From: JAYVJH01 sp043777595
Lineage (GTDB): Bacteria > Bacteroidota > Bacteroidia > Cytophagales > Spirosomataceae
Assembly (NCBI GenBank): GCA_043777595.1
Contig: JAYWHT010000082.1
Span: 1-35,401, forward strand
Direction of reading: 5' to 3'
DNA length: 35,401 nt
Within the stretch, counting starts at the first letter, position 1; each line of letters opens with the position of its first letter. A program made the position numbers and the translations under genes. The notes under the pieces were generated by a model. That model had not been told where the DNA came from, searched no databases, and saw only the letters and a list, made by a program, of their open reading frames with translations. Shown piece by piece: positions 7,393-15,621 of the stretch.

Positions 7393-8037
7393 TCAATCTA
7401 ACAACCGAGTTTCTAAAATTTCTCTAAACTTGCGAAGAATGGCAATAATTTGGAGTAGATTATTGGTATCCATGCTGTCAAAAGCCTTTGAAACACAGTA
7501 GTTTCGCCCTTCCATTGTAACAAAACGCCATGTAGGCCCAATGACTTCGCAACCGTAAAGCGGTTTTTTATCATCATTTTTGACTTGACCAATCAAAAAA
7601 GCCTCTAAAAGCTGTGCCATAGAGTCGCCTGTTGGGTTTCGTTGTGGTTTATACTCCTGAAAATGAAAAAAAGGCCGTTCCATAAAGTCCAATAAACCTT
7701 TTGCAATTAGAAAGTCGGCTCTTACTGAAAGCGGATAATCATCAACTTTGGCTTCTAATTTTTTATCAAAAAATGAAGCAAAATGTTTATTTTCTAACAC
7801 TCCTGCTAATTCTAATATGGGACTAATAAATTTCATTTTAAGATCCTCTTCACTCCAACTCATTACTCGATTTTTTTTCTCGACAAGCGTGTCAAAGTTT
7901 TTTTGTTCCCAATCTTCAAATTGAGGTAACGTAACATCGAGCCACTCGTTCATCAAATCGGTATAAGGCTCATTGATTTTATTGAGCTTGAAAGTCAAAA
8001 TCATTTCACCCTCCCGCCATTCTTTTTTTTTTGCCAT
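7393..8037 (-). CDS. PD-(D/E)XK nuclease-like protein of unknown role
   Basis: The 214-residue product has no signal peptide. It shows the spacing of a PD-(D/E)XK nuclease fold: Glu63-Glu64 in a helix (WSEEDLKMKFI), Asp108 in VRADFLIAKG, and Glu128-X-Lys130 in FHFQEYKPQ, then a helix with QLLEAFLIGQ and a strand with YGCEVIGPTWRF. Similar proteins occur widely in Bacteroidota as conserved hypotheticals. Nuclease activity is not shown; some members of this fold have lost it. It starts at an ATG after an A/T-rich stretch and is separated by 37 bases from the DUF1684 gene upstream of it on the same strand. Confidence 0.6.
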   Translation of the reverse strand: MAKKKEWREGEMILTFKLNKINEPYTDLMNEWLDVTLPQFEDWEQKNFDTLVEKKNRVMSWSEEDLKMKFISPILELAGVLENKHFASFFDKKLEAKVDDYPLSVRADFLIAKGLLDFMERPFFHFQEYKPQRNPTGDSMAQLLEAFLIGQVKNDDKKPLYGCEVIGPTWRFVTMEGRNYCVSKAFDSMDTNNLLQIIAILRKFREILETRLLD

Positions 8038-8074
8038 GATTTTATTTTTTTACAAATCTACTAACATTTTTTGT

Positions 8075-8701
8075 TTAATAATTTCGCTCGCCAGCTTCGA
8101 TTCGGGCGTTGAGCGTGTTTTCTGGTGGCGGAATCGGGCAGGCGTAGGTGTGGTTATAAACACAAAATGGGTTGTAAGCCTTATTGAAATCTATTGGCAA
8201 ACGGCCATTGCTTGCCATGCCGAGGGGTATGTCCAAATAGCGACCGCCGCCGTAGGTTTCTTTGGGTGCAGTCAAGTCTTTGAAAAATATCATTAGCGTT
8301 TTTTCTTTTTGATATACCAATAACTGAAATACCGTGTCGTGCAGATTGAACCGTGCGAAGCCAAACTTCAAGTACGTGTCAGTCGTGCCATCGCTTAGTT
8401 TGATTTTGGTTTCTATGTCGTCTTCGGTGTAAGGTAGTAATTCTGCCGAAACGTTATAATTAGAGTCTATTGGAAAATAATTTAGACTTTTAAAAACAGC
8501 TTTGTCTTCGATGGGCGACTCGTTGCTGGTTCTGAAAAAATCGTCTTTTTCTGCACGTTCTTGGGTTATTTGTCTGGTATAATTACCCGTAATTTTGGGC
8601 TTTGCGCCAGAGAGTTGTGTGTCGTCATTCAAAAAAGTATAAGCTACCGTTGCTACCACAACGGCAATGATGACAAACAGAAATATTTTGTTTTTGAACA
8701 T
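8075..8701 (-). CDS. DUF1684 family protein, membrane-anchored
   Basis: The product (208 residues) has an N-terminal hydrophobic helix (residues 4-24, IFLFVIIAVVVATVAYTF) without a lipobox, so it is probably anchored in the inner membrane or secreted. The rest matches DUF1684: EKDDFFRTSNESPI, the strand FQLLVYQKEKTLMIFFKDLT, and the diagnostic TYGGGRYLDIPL followed by IDFNKAYNPFCVYNHTYACPIPPPENTL. The family is widespread in Bacteroidota and actinobacteria and has no established function. It lies after the hexuronate operon on the same strand, 77 bases past kdgK, so co-transcription is possible but not needed. Confidence 0.8.
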   Translation of the reverse strand: MFKNKIFLFVIIAVVVATVAYTFLNDDTQLSGAKPKITGNYTRQITQERAEKDDFFRTSNESPIEDKAVFKSLNYFPIDSNYNVSAELLPYTEDDIETKIKLSDGTTDTYLKFGFARFNLHDTVFQLLVYQKEKTLMIFFKDLTAPKETYGGGRYLDIPLGMASNGRLPIDFNKAYNPFCVYNHTYACPIPPPENTLNARIEAGERNY

Positions 8702-8706
8702 AGGTA

Positions 8707-8774
8707 AATGTGTCGATGTGCCAGTATGCTAATTATAAAGGCTAATTGAAAGAATATTTTTGACTAATGACTAA
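8707..8774. repeat. 8-bp-period and 7-bp-period degenerate repeats between kdgK and the DUF1684 gene
   Basis: Bases 8707-8746 can be laid out as five 8-base units of the loose type GATGTGCC. They resemble, at about 70-75 percent over 40 bases, the opposite strand of 11211-11250. Bases 8761-8774 are two exact 7-base units TGACTAA. The block fills nearly the whole intergenic gap. Confidence 0.55.
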
Positions 8775-8778
8775 TTTT

Positions 8779-9777
8779 CTACCTCCTCAATCGCCCACCG
8801 ACGTCGCCATTGACGATTGCCATAACAGTAGGTACGTCGGCCAAGTTGGCATCGCCCTCAATGGTGTGTTTGAGTGCCGAAGCCGCTACCGCAAAGTCAA
8901 GGGCGGTTTGTTCGTTGTCTAACTCCGTGAGGCCATAAATCAGACCTGCAATAAAGGCATCGCCACCACCGATTCTGTCGATGATTGGATTTATTTCAAT
9001 GTTTTGGGTTTCCAATAACTGTGAGCCATTCCAGAGTGTGGCTTTGAGTAAATTGTGGCTTGCGCTCACAGAAGTACGTTGGGTGTCGGCTATTTTCTTT
9101 ATATTTGGATAAACCACTTTTAACTTTTGGCAAGCATCGACAAAACTGTCGTTCTCAATACCAAATATCGTTTTGATATTGTCTTGATTGGCAATTACGA
9201 TGTCGGTATATTGGGTCAATTCTGGTAAGACTTCGCTGGGTCTTTTGCCATAATTCCACAAATTACTTCTATAAAAAATATCTGCTGAGACTGTAATATT
9301 GAGTTTTTTAGCCATTTTTACTGCTTCCAAACATACATCAGCCGCACCTTGTGAGAGTGCAGGCGTGATGCCCGCCCAGTGAAACCACGTTGCACCGCTC
9401 AGTACCGACTCCCAGTCTATCATGCCTGTTTTGATTTGCGAAAAAGCCGACCCAAAACGGTCATAGACTATCTGACTGGCTCGCATCGAGGCTCCATTTT
9501 CGACAAAATAAAGCCCCAATCGGTCGCCACCGAGCAAGATAGGTGAGGTGTCGAGTAGGTGTTCACGCATGAATTTAATTGCTCCACGACCTAATAAATT
9601 GTCAGGAAAACGAGTAACGTGAGCGGCCTCAAAACCAAAATGAGCCAACGAAATAGCGACATTGGCCTCGCCACCACCATAAACGATATTCAAATTGCGA
9701 GTTTGGTCCAACTTAGCAAAGCCATCGGCTTGTAGGCGCATCATCACCTCGCCGAGGGTAACAATTTTTTGTTTCAT
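8779..9777 (-). CDS. kdgK: 2-keto-3-deoxygluconate kinase, PfkB family
   Basis: KdgK phosphorylates 2-keto-3-deoxygluconate (KDG) to KDPG in hexuronate breakdown. The 332-residue product shows the PfkB ribokinase-fold signatures: GGGEANVAISLAHFG near residue 34 and the C-terminal RIGGGDAFIAGLIYGL with catalytic Asp273. The substrate assignment rests on context: its start codon overlaps the uxaC stop (ATGA, 9774-9777) and uxuA lies upstream. Other PfkB sugar kinases cannot be excluded by sequence alone, but the linkage is strong. Confidence 0.88.
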   Translation of the reverse strand: MKQKIVTLGEVMMRLQADGFAKLDQTRNLNIVYGGGEANVAISLAHFGFEAAHVTRFPDNLLGRGAIKFMREHLLDTSPILLGGDRLGLYFVENGASMRASQIVYDRFGSAFSQIKTGMIDWESVLSGATWFHWAGITPALSQGAADVCLEAVKMAKKLNITVSADIFYRSNLWNYGKRPSEVLPELTQYTDIVIANQDNIKTIFGIENDSFVDACQKLKVVYPNIKKIADTQRTSVSASHNLLKATLWNGSQLLETQNIEINPIIDRIGGGDAFIAGLIYGLTELDNEQTALDFAVAASALKHTIEGDANLADVPTVMAIVNGDVGGRLRR

Positions 9778-11177
9778 ACTGAAAAATATTTTTTGGCATT
9801 GTCATAACAAACAGCTTGCACCAACTGGCCGAGCCATTCAATATCGTTGGGTAGTTCTTGATTTTTGACATCGTTTCCAATGACATTACACAAAATTCGT
9901 CTAAAATACTCATGTCTCGGGACAGACAGAAAACTTCGTGAGTCGGTTATCATTCCTACAAAACGGCTCAAAAGCCCCATGTTCGACAGTGCATTTATTT
10001 GCTGCTCCATGCCATCTTTTTGATCCAGAAACCACCAACCCGAGCCAAACTGAATCTTACCAGCCACCGTACCATCTTGAAAGTTACCAATCATAGTTGC
10101 AAAAACGGCATTGTCGGCAGGGTTCAGATTATACAAAATCGTTTTGGTGAGTTGATTGGTTGAATCTAATTTATTCAGAAACTTTGAAAGGCTACGGGCC
10201 TGAGCAAAATCACCAATAGAATCAAAGCCTGTATCTGGGCCTAACTGTGCCAATAGTCGTTGGTTATTGTTGCGGAGTGCGCCCAAATGAAACTGCTGAA
10301 CTAAGCCGTGAGCATGATTTTGATGCCCAAACCAAAGCAACATAGCTGACTTAAATTGTAAGACTTCGTAAGACGTTAGTGTTTGATGGTCAATAACTTT
10401 ACTAAAAATTTTTTTGATTTCGGTATCGGTAAAATCTTCGGCATAGATTTGCTCCAAACCGTGGTCGGAAGCCTTGCAACCCAAACTCACAAAGTAAGTA
10501 TAACGGCCTGCGAGGGCTTGCAGAAAGTCATCAAAATGCTGAATCGTAACATGGCTCACTGCCGATAATTTCTGGACGTATTCGTTAAAAGCCGTGGCGT
10601 TTTCGACCGCCATTGCTTTATCGGGACGAAACGATGGCACCATGCTACCGCCAAAAGAAGGCTGGTTATGTAGTTGTTGGTGGTATTCGAGCGAGTCGGT
10701 TGGGTCGTCGGTTGTGCCAACTAATTTAACGTTCATTTTTTTGAGTAAATGCTGGACACTAAAATCGGGTTGTTTGAGTTTGGCGTTACATTCTTGGTAA
10801 ATATCAAGGGCTGAGTTTTTATTTAACAAAATATCAACATCAAAATAGCGAAGCAACTCTAAGTGTGTCCAGTGATAGAGCGGGTTTCGCATTGTGTAAG
10901 GCACGGTTTCGGCATATTTTTCAAATTTTTGCTGGTCAGAAGCATCGCCCGTACAAAAACGCTCATCAATGCCGTTGGTTCGCATGGCTCGCCACTTGTA
11001 ATGGTCGCCGTTGAGCCATACTTGGGTGATGTTTTCAAACTGTATATCGTTGGCTATCTGACTCGGAATGAGGTGATTGTGATAGTCTATTATCGGCATT
11101 TGTTTTGCAAAATCATGATATAGCCTCTCAGCGGTGTCAGATTGTAGCAAAAAATTATCAGTAATAAAAGTTTTCAT
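9774..11177 (-). CDS. uxaC: glucuronate isomerase
   Basis: UxaC interconverts D-glucuronate and D-fructuronate, and D-galacturonate and D-tagaturonate. The 467-residue product has the amidohydrolase-like IDYHNHL metal motif close to the N-terminus, VKLVGTTDDPTDSLEYH, the KFQDGTVAG-like region (GNFQDGTVAGKIQFGSGWWF in part) and the C-terminal MITDSRSFLSVPRHEYFRRILCN in part, all typical of the family. I place the start at MKTFITDNF (ATG at 11177), which matches the normal N-terminus; an upstream ATG at 11210 would add 11 residues encoded by repeat-like DNA. Middle gene of uxuA-uxaC-kdgK. Confidence 0.96.
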   Translation of the reverse strand: MKTFITDNFLLQSDTAERLYHDFAKQMPIIDYHNHLIPSQIANDIQFENITQVWLNGDHYKWRAMRTNGIDERFCTGDASDQQKFEKYAETVPYTMRNPLYHWTHLELLRYFDVDILLNKNSALDIYQECNAKLKQPDFSVQHLLKKMNVKLVGTTDDPTDSLEYHQQLHNQPSFGGSMVPSFRPDKAMAVENATAFNEYVQKLSAVSHVTIQHFDDFLQALAGRYTYFVSLGCKASDHGLEQIYAEDFTDTEIKKIFSKVIDHQTLTSYEVLQFKSAMLLWFGHQNHAHGLVQQFHLGALRNNNQRLLAQLGPDTGFDSIGDFAQARSLSKFLNKLDSTNQLTKTILYNLNPADNAVFATMIGNFQDGTVAGKIQFGSGWWFLDQKDGMEQQINALSNMGLLSRFVGMITDSRSFLSVPRHEYFRRILCNVIGNDVKNQELPNDIEWLGQLVQAVCYDNAKKYFSV

Positions 11178-11185
11178 TTCAAGTA

Positions 11186-11250
11186 GTCGTGTGTCGTGAG
11201 TTGAATACAATTAGGCACTTAATTGGCACATTGGCATATCAGCACATTGA
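11186..11250. repeat. 7-bp and 8-bp degenerate tandem repeats between uxuA and uxaC
   Basis: Bases 11186-11199 are two units of the type GTCGTGT/A. Bases 11211-11250 are five 8-base units of the loose type CACATTGG. The second array resembles the reverse complement of the array at 8707-8746. The block fills most of the 75-base gap between the two genes. Confidence 0.55.
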
Positions 11251-11252
11251 TT

Positions 11253-12443
11253 TTAGTATAATGATTTGGAAATACCTATTTCGAGGCCACGCAACTCAGC
11301 CAATCCTTTGAGGCGACCGATGGCGGTGTAGCCAGGGTTTGTCTTTTTTGAGGGGTTGAGGTCGTCCAACATTCGGTGTCCGTGGTCGGGTCTGAATGGT
11401 AGTCGGTAGTCGGCTCGGTTGGTGGCTATTCGTTTATTTTGTTCTGCAATCAAAGCTTTCATTACGCCATACATATCTACATCGCCAGCGAGGTGGTCGG
11501 CTTCGTGAAAATTGCCATTATTGTCTCGTTCAGTAGCCCTAAGATGCACAAAGTTAATGCGGCTACCCAGCCGCTCGACCATACCCACCAAGTCGTTGTC
11601 GGCACGCACGCCGTAGCTGCCCGTACAAAAACAAAGGCCGTTGCGGGGACTGGGAGCGGCGGCCAAAAGTTGTAGCGCATCGGCCTCTGTACTTACTACT
11701 CGGGGCAAACCCAAAATTGGAAAAGGTGGGTCGTCGGGGTGAATGGCCAGATTGATACCCACAGCCTCAGCTACGGGGACGATTTGCTGTAAAAAAGCAT
11801 AGAGATTTTGTCGTAGCTCGCTATCGCCAATATGCTGATAGGTGGCTACTATTTCGGCAAATTCTTGCACCGTAAAACTTTCTTCGCTACCCGGCAAACC
11901 TGCAATGATGTTTCTGACTAATTTTTGAATATCGGCCTCTGTGGCATCATCAAGCCATTTTTTAGATTTACTTAATTGTGCCTCAGAGTAACCTTGCGAA
12001 GCGTTGGGTCTGTTCAAGATATAAACATCGAAGGCGCAAAAAGCCGTCATCTCAAACCGTAGGGCTGTTGAGCCATCGGGTAGGACGTAGTCCAAATCGG
12101 TACGTGTCCAGTCCAAGACGGGCATAAAGTTATAACAAACTGTATCTATGCCACAACTGGCCAGATTGACGAGGGACTGTTTGTAGTTTTCGATGTATTG
12201 CAAATAATTACCGCTCGCTTTTTTGATGTCTTCGTGTACAGGTACGCTCTCGACCACCGACCAGCTAAGGCCAGCGGCGGCTATTTTGGTTTTGCGTTTT
12301 TGTATTTCTTCCATTGGCCACACCACGCCATTCGGTATGTGATGCAGTGCCGACACAATACCCGTTGCGCCAGCTTGTCTGATGTCGGCCAGACTGACGG
12401 GGTCGTTGGGGCCAAACCAGCGCCATGTTTGTTCTAATGCCAT
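11253..12443 (-). CDS. uxuA: mannonate dehydratase
   Basis: UxuA dehydrates D-mannonate to 2-keto-3-deoxygluconate. The 396-residue product matches the family closely: TWRWFGPNDPVSLADIRQAG at the start, ALHHIPNGVVW, the central CYNFMPVLDWTRTDL, AIHPDDPPFPILGLPRVVST with metal-binding residues, CFCTGSYGVRADNDL, and the C-terminal PDHGHRMLDDL and NPGYTAIGRLKGLAELRGLE in part. It is the first gene of the hexuronate operon. The reductase making mannonate (UxuB) and the KDPG aldolase are not in the window. Confidence 0.97.
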   Translation of the reverse strand: MALEQTWRWFGPNDPVSLADIRQAGATGIVSALHHIPNGVVWPMEEIQKRKTKIAAAGLSWSVVESVPVHEDIKKASGNYLQYIENYKQSLVNLASCGIDTVCYNFMPVLDWTRTDLDYVLPDGSTALRFEMTAFCAFDVYILNRPNASQGYSEAQLSKSKKWLDDATEADIQKLVRNIIAGLPGSEESFTVQEFAEIVATYQHIGDSELRQNLYAFLQQIVPVAEAVGINLAIHPDDPPFPILGLPRVVSTEADALQLLAAAPSPRNGLCFCTGSYGVRADNDLVGMVERLGSRINFVHLRATERDNNGNFHEADHLAGDVDMYGVMKALIAEQNKRIATNRADYRLPFRPDHGHRMLDDLNPSKKTNPGYTAIGRLKGLAELRGLEIGISKSLY

Positions 12444-12509
12444 TTATAAATAGACGTGAGATTTTGGGTGTGTGATATAAGAAATAAAGCACAACAAGCC
12501 ATAAATATA

Positions 12510-12998
12510 CTATTTTGGGGCTGTTTTTAACAAAAATTCTACCCCAAATCTATACCCTAACAGGCCACAACCGACAATAATACCAGCGGCTTTGGCCGAA
12601 ATATAAGAATGGTGTCTGAAAGGTTCTCGGGCGTGTACGTTGGAGATATGCACCTCAACGACAGGGGTTTTGACGGCACCAATGGCATCGGCAATGGCTA
12701 CCGATGTGTGCGTAAATGCGCCAGCGTTGAGTACAATGCCCAGGCAGTCTGTATCAAAACCTACCTCATGGATTTTGTCAATCAACGCACCCTCGTGATT
12801 GCTCTGAAAATACTGCAACTCGACTTCTGTAAATGTTGCTTGTAAAATCTGAAAATAGTCCTCAAAAGTTTGGCTACCGTAAATATGTGGCTCTCGTTTG
12901 CCTAATAGATTGAGGTTGGGGCCATTTAAAATTAGTATCAGCCCCCTAACCCCCGAAGGGGGAATTGATTGTTCGGAAATAAAACTATTTTTGGTCAT
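12510..12998 (-). CDS. aroQ: type II 3-dehydroquinate dehydratase with repeat-encoded N-terminus
   Basis: AroQ dehydrates 3-dehydroquinate to 3-dehydroshikimate, third step of the shikimate pathway. The core is complete: LNGPNLNLLGKREPHIYG with the catalytic Arg/Tyr loop, FQSNHEGALIDKIH, LNAGAFTHTSVAIADAI and VEVHISNVHAREPFRHHS. Homologues start with Met just before the (I)LNGPN strand. Here that Met is gone and the frame continues upstream through a C5/G5 repeat (SIPPSGVRGL). I choose the ATG at 12998, 22 bases after the aroE stop and preceded by an A-rich stretch; an ATG at 13049 would overlap aroE. The product would carry about 20 extra N-terminal residues. Confidence 0.9.
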   Translation of the reverse strand: MTKNSFISEQSIPPSGVRGLILILNGPNLNLLGKREPHIYGSQTFEDYFQILQATFTEVELQYFQSNHEGALIDKIHEVGFDTDCLGIVLNAGAFTHTSVAIADAIGAVKTPVVEVHISNVHAREPFRHHSYISAKAAGIIVGCGLLGYRFGVEFLLKTAPK

Positions 12999-13066
12999 TT
13001 TTATGAAATATCTGATAAAATTATAGAAAACAGATTTTAAACTCCCCATTTGGGGGCTGGGGGGCT
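12940..13066. repeat. inverted pair of C5/G5 palindromic repeats around the aroE-aroQ junction
   Basis: The 27 bases at 12940-12966 and the reverse complement of 13040-13066 match at 22 of 27 positions. Both have the form AGCCCCC-N3-CCCCC-N4-GGGG. Each is also an internal palindrome. The left copy encodes the start of AroQ and the right copy the end of AroE. In the mRNA the two could pair into a stem whose loop holds the aroE stop and the aroQ start codon. Confidence 0.75.
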
Positions 13067-13899
13067 AAGGGTATCGTTATTTGCTCAATAATGGCTTTGG
13101 TTGCGGGCCGCACACCTCGCCACCATGCAAAGGCTTCGGCGGCTTGCTCCACCAACATACCCACACCATCTTTGAGTAGGGCGTTGCCATTGGCTTCGGC
13201 CAATTTCAAAAACTCTGTTTTGCCTTTGCCGTAGCTCAATTCATAGGCTAATGTTGCATTCTTGAAAACCTGTGCTGGTATGGGCGGCAACTCGCCAGCC
13301 AAACCGCTCGAAGTGGTGTTGATAACCATATCAAAGCTTTCGTTAATCAAATCATCATATTGACAAGCCGAGATGTTTCCAAAATCTAAATGAGTCTCAG
13401 ATATTGCTTGCGCTTTTGACAAAGTCCGATTGGCAATTACAATTTCATAAGGATTGGCTTCTAAAAAAGGGGCCAAAATACCCCGAGCCGCACCACCAGC
13501 ACCCAAAACTAATATTCGTTTGCCTTTGAGCGGCATTGCCAAGTTTATTTCTATGTCTTTCAAGAGTCCGATTCCATCAAAATTATCAGCAACAATCTGT
13601 CCATTTATCCATTTTAGCGCATTGCTTGCACCAGCTATTTTGGCACGGTCTGAGGCTACATTTGCCAGAGCCAAAGCGTCTAATTTAAAGGGTGTTGTAA
13701 CGTTTAGTCCTAATAGTTTACCAGACCTAAATAAATTCAAAACTTGCTCCGTAAAAGCCTCGGGATTGTTGGCCTCCAATCGTCCTTCGATAGCTATGTA
13801 GTCTAAATTTTGGTTTGTATTTTGGGCAAAAATGGTATGAATTAGCGGCGATTTACTTTGTGATATAGGATTACCAATTACGGCATAGTGGTCGGTCAT
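13021..13899 (-). CDS. aroE: shikimate dehydrogenase, proteobacterial-like, with repeat-encoded C-terminal tail
   Basis: AroE reduces 3-dehydroshikimate to shikimate with NADPH. The 292-residue product shows YAVIGNPISQSKSPLIHTIF at the substrate site, NVTTPFK with the catalytic Lys, DNFDGIGLL, the Rossmann motif VLGAGGAARGIL, NRTLSKA for NADP binding and DGVGMLVEQAAEAFAWWRGV. These segments read like the longer AroE of Beta- and Gammaproteobacteria, not the shorter Bacteroidota form. The final residues PLAPQPPNGEFKICFL come from a dispersed repeat and replace the natural end. It is 19 bases after the thioredoxin-fold gene and before aroQ. Confidence 0.93.
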   Translation of the reverse strand: MTDHYAVIGNPISQSKSPLIHTIFAQNTNQNLDYIAIEGRLEANNPEAFTEQVLNLFRSGKLLGLNVTTPFKLDALALANVASDRAKIAGASNALKWINGQIVADNFDGIGLLKDIEINLAMPLKGKRILVLGAGGAARGILAPFLEANPYEIVIANRTLSKAQAISETHLDFGNISACQYDDLINESFDMVINTTSSGLAGELPPIPAQVFKNATLAYELSYGKGKTEFLKLAEANGNALLKDGVGMLVEQAAEAFAWWRGVRPATKAIIEQITIPLAPQPPNGEFKICFL

Positions 13900-13918
13900 T
13901 GTGTTTGTTTTGATACTA

Positions 13919-15442
13919 TTATTTTCCCAAAAATATTTTCAAATCGTCTGTTAATGTCTTGTTAAATGGAAATTCTTGCGGAATCCAACGTTTGACAATC
14001 TGACTGCTTTCGTCAATCAATACAAAAGGGTAGGGGTTGCTGGCCAAATAGTCGTTTTTGAGTTTTTCTGCTACTTCGGTTGGGGCATACAGGTACAGCG
14101 CACCTGCACGACTGGCAGCTATGTTGGTTTGCCAGTACTCAATGGGTACCGACGACATCAAATTGATATAGACAATCGTCAGGTCGTTGGCATATTTTTC
14201 TTCGGTTGGTTTGAGTGTCAGTTCGTGTTGTTTGAGATTAAAACAAAACACCAAGCATAGTTTTTTGTTTTTCAAATCGCTCAAAGTTATGTCCTTACCG
14301 TCTTTGTCTTTGAGTTTGAAATTAGGTGCCAAATTGCCTATTTCGAGTTTACTTTTACCATTAATCTGTGTATCAAAATAAGCGTTAATGGCGGCTTCTG
14401 GATATTGCTGCCGATAGTTATTTGACAGCGTTTTTGCCGTTGTCATATCGGCCAATAGCGAGGTGGCGTAGTCGAGCCAGCGGGTGTGTATGTATTGCCG
14501 TTGGTTGGGGTGGTCGTTGAGGTAACTGTTGGTAAAGTCATAAGCAAATTTTAGTGCCTCATCGCTCAAAAGCCATCTTTTGGCACTATCGACAGGGTAT
14601 TTGTTTGTTACCTGAATTAGGGCATAATTAAAAAGCTCATTGCGGTAGCCATCGCTCAATAGGGCGGCATCGGGCAATATTTTAAAATTTTTGAGTGTAT
14701 AATCGCTCAATTTTTCGTCTTGTGGTTTGGTGAGTTTTGTGCCGCTGTCTTTTCGCATACTTTTGGCGGCCACTATCTCCCTGACCAAATAAGGGTCGGT
14801 CATCATTTCGGCCTGAACGTAGGCATTGAATGACGAATCGACCTCTGTTTTTTGTTTCAGTTCTTGGTAAGCCGCTTTGCGTTTTTTTTGTAGATTGTCA
14901 ATCCCCGTTATTACTTCTTGGTTGTCGTAACTATTTGGATTATAGCCCAATTTGGGTAAATATTGATAGACATTTTCTGCAAAATGGTCTTGCAAAAAAT
15001 CGTTATATTGTGCCGTACTTCCCGCAAAAATAGCCCTACCACTGGCATCAATCCTGATGCCGACCGTTTCGTTGGGTGCTACAAAAAGTCGTAAAAATTT
15101 ATTTTTGGCCTGCCGTTCAGACACTGACCCATTTTTAGGTAAAATCACCAAACTCAACACCTGCGGCGTTGTTATTTTGATAGAGGTAGTGAGCGTTTTG
15201 TCCACCTCGGGGTCAAAACTTGTTACCGATTCAAAGCGAGTATCTGTCAAACCACCTGCTGGTGCTTCGGTAAATTTGACCTCGTACCATTGCAACAAAA
15301 CCGTACAGTCGCAACTACCGTTTGGGTCAGCCTGAAAACTAATGCGAGTGCTTTGGGCAAAGGCCGTGTTAGTAAACAAAGTCAATACTGCCAAATATAC
15401 CAAATGTACGACATATGATGTACGATGTAGGGTGTTTTTCAT
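13919..15442 (-). CDS. secreted thioredoxin-fold (TlpA/AhpC-like) protein lacking the CXXC motif
   Basis: The 507-residue product starts with a signal peptide (hydrophobic LVYLAVLTLFTNTAFA, likely cut before QSTRIS). Residues of about 30-350 form a long domain without a recognised catalytic motif, as in Bacteroidota TlpA-family proteins. Residues 366-507 are a redoxin domain (IGNLAPNFKLKDKDGKDITL, then KKLCLVFCFNLKQHEL, and YPFVLIDESSQIVKRWIP). Relatives carry WCxxC after the first strand; here the two cysteines are C-L-V-F-C inside the strand and no CXXC remains, so thiol exchange in the usual way is unlikely. The first 13 residues are encoded by a heptamer repeat. Possibly co-transcribed with aroE and aroQ. 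Confidence 0.72.
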   Translation of the reverse strand: MKNTLHRTSYVVHLVYLAVLTLFTNTAFAQSTRISFQADPNGSCDCTVLLQWYEVKFTEAPAGGLTDTRFESVTSFDPEVDKTLTTSIKITTPQVLSLVILPKNGSVSERQAKNKFLRLFVAPNETVGIRIDASGRAIFAGSTAQYNDFLQDHFAENVYQYLPKLGYNPNSYDNQEVITGIDNLQKKRKAAYQELKQKTEVDSSFNAYVQAEMMTDPYLVREIVAAKSMRKDSGTKLTKPQDEKLSDYTLKNFKILPDAALLSDGYRNELFNYALIQVTNKYPVDSAKRWLLSDEALKFAYDFTNSYLNDHPNQRQYIHTRWLDYATSLLADMTTAKTLSNNYRQQYPEAAINAYFDTQINGKSKLEIGNLAPNFKLKDKDGKDITLSDLKNKKLCLVFCFNLKQHELTLKPTEEKYANDLTIVYINLMSSVPIEYWQTNIAASRAGALYLYAPTEVAEKLKNDYLASNPYPFVLIDESSQIVKRWIPQEFPFNKTLTDDLKIFLGK

Positions 15443-15615
15443 TTTTTTGAGTGATTAAATATGTTAGGGAAGCCTTCGCTTTGAGCGGAGGCTTCCTTTT
15501 TTTGCAAAGCCAATATACCAAATGTATGATGTACGATGTAGGGTGTTTTTCATTTTTTTTGAGTGACTAAGTATGTTAAGGAAGCCTTCGCTCAAAGCGA
15601 AGACTTCATTTTTTG
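15390..15615. repeat. tandem duplication of about 110 bp covering a gene start and a hairpin
   Basis: Copy A (about 15390-15503) and copy B (about 15510-15615) align with an offset of 111 bases over most of their length. Each has a heptamer array of the type GTACGAT, the start codon context of the thioredoxin-fold gene, and a hairpin (15468-15480 with 15484-15496; 15582-15592 with 15597-15607) followed by a T run on the plus strand. Only copy A starts the full gene; in copy B the same MKNTLHRTSY start runs into a stop after about 30 residues. Confidence 0.8.
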
Positions 15616-15621
15616 TAGTTT

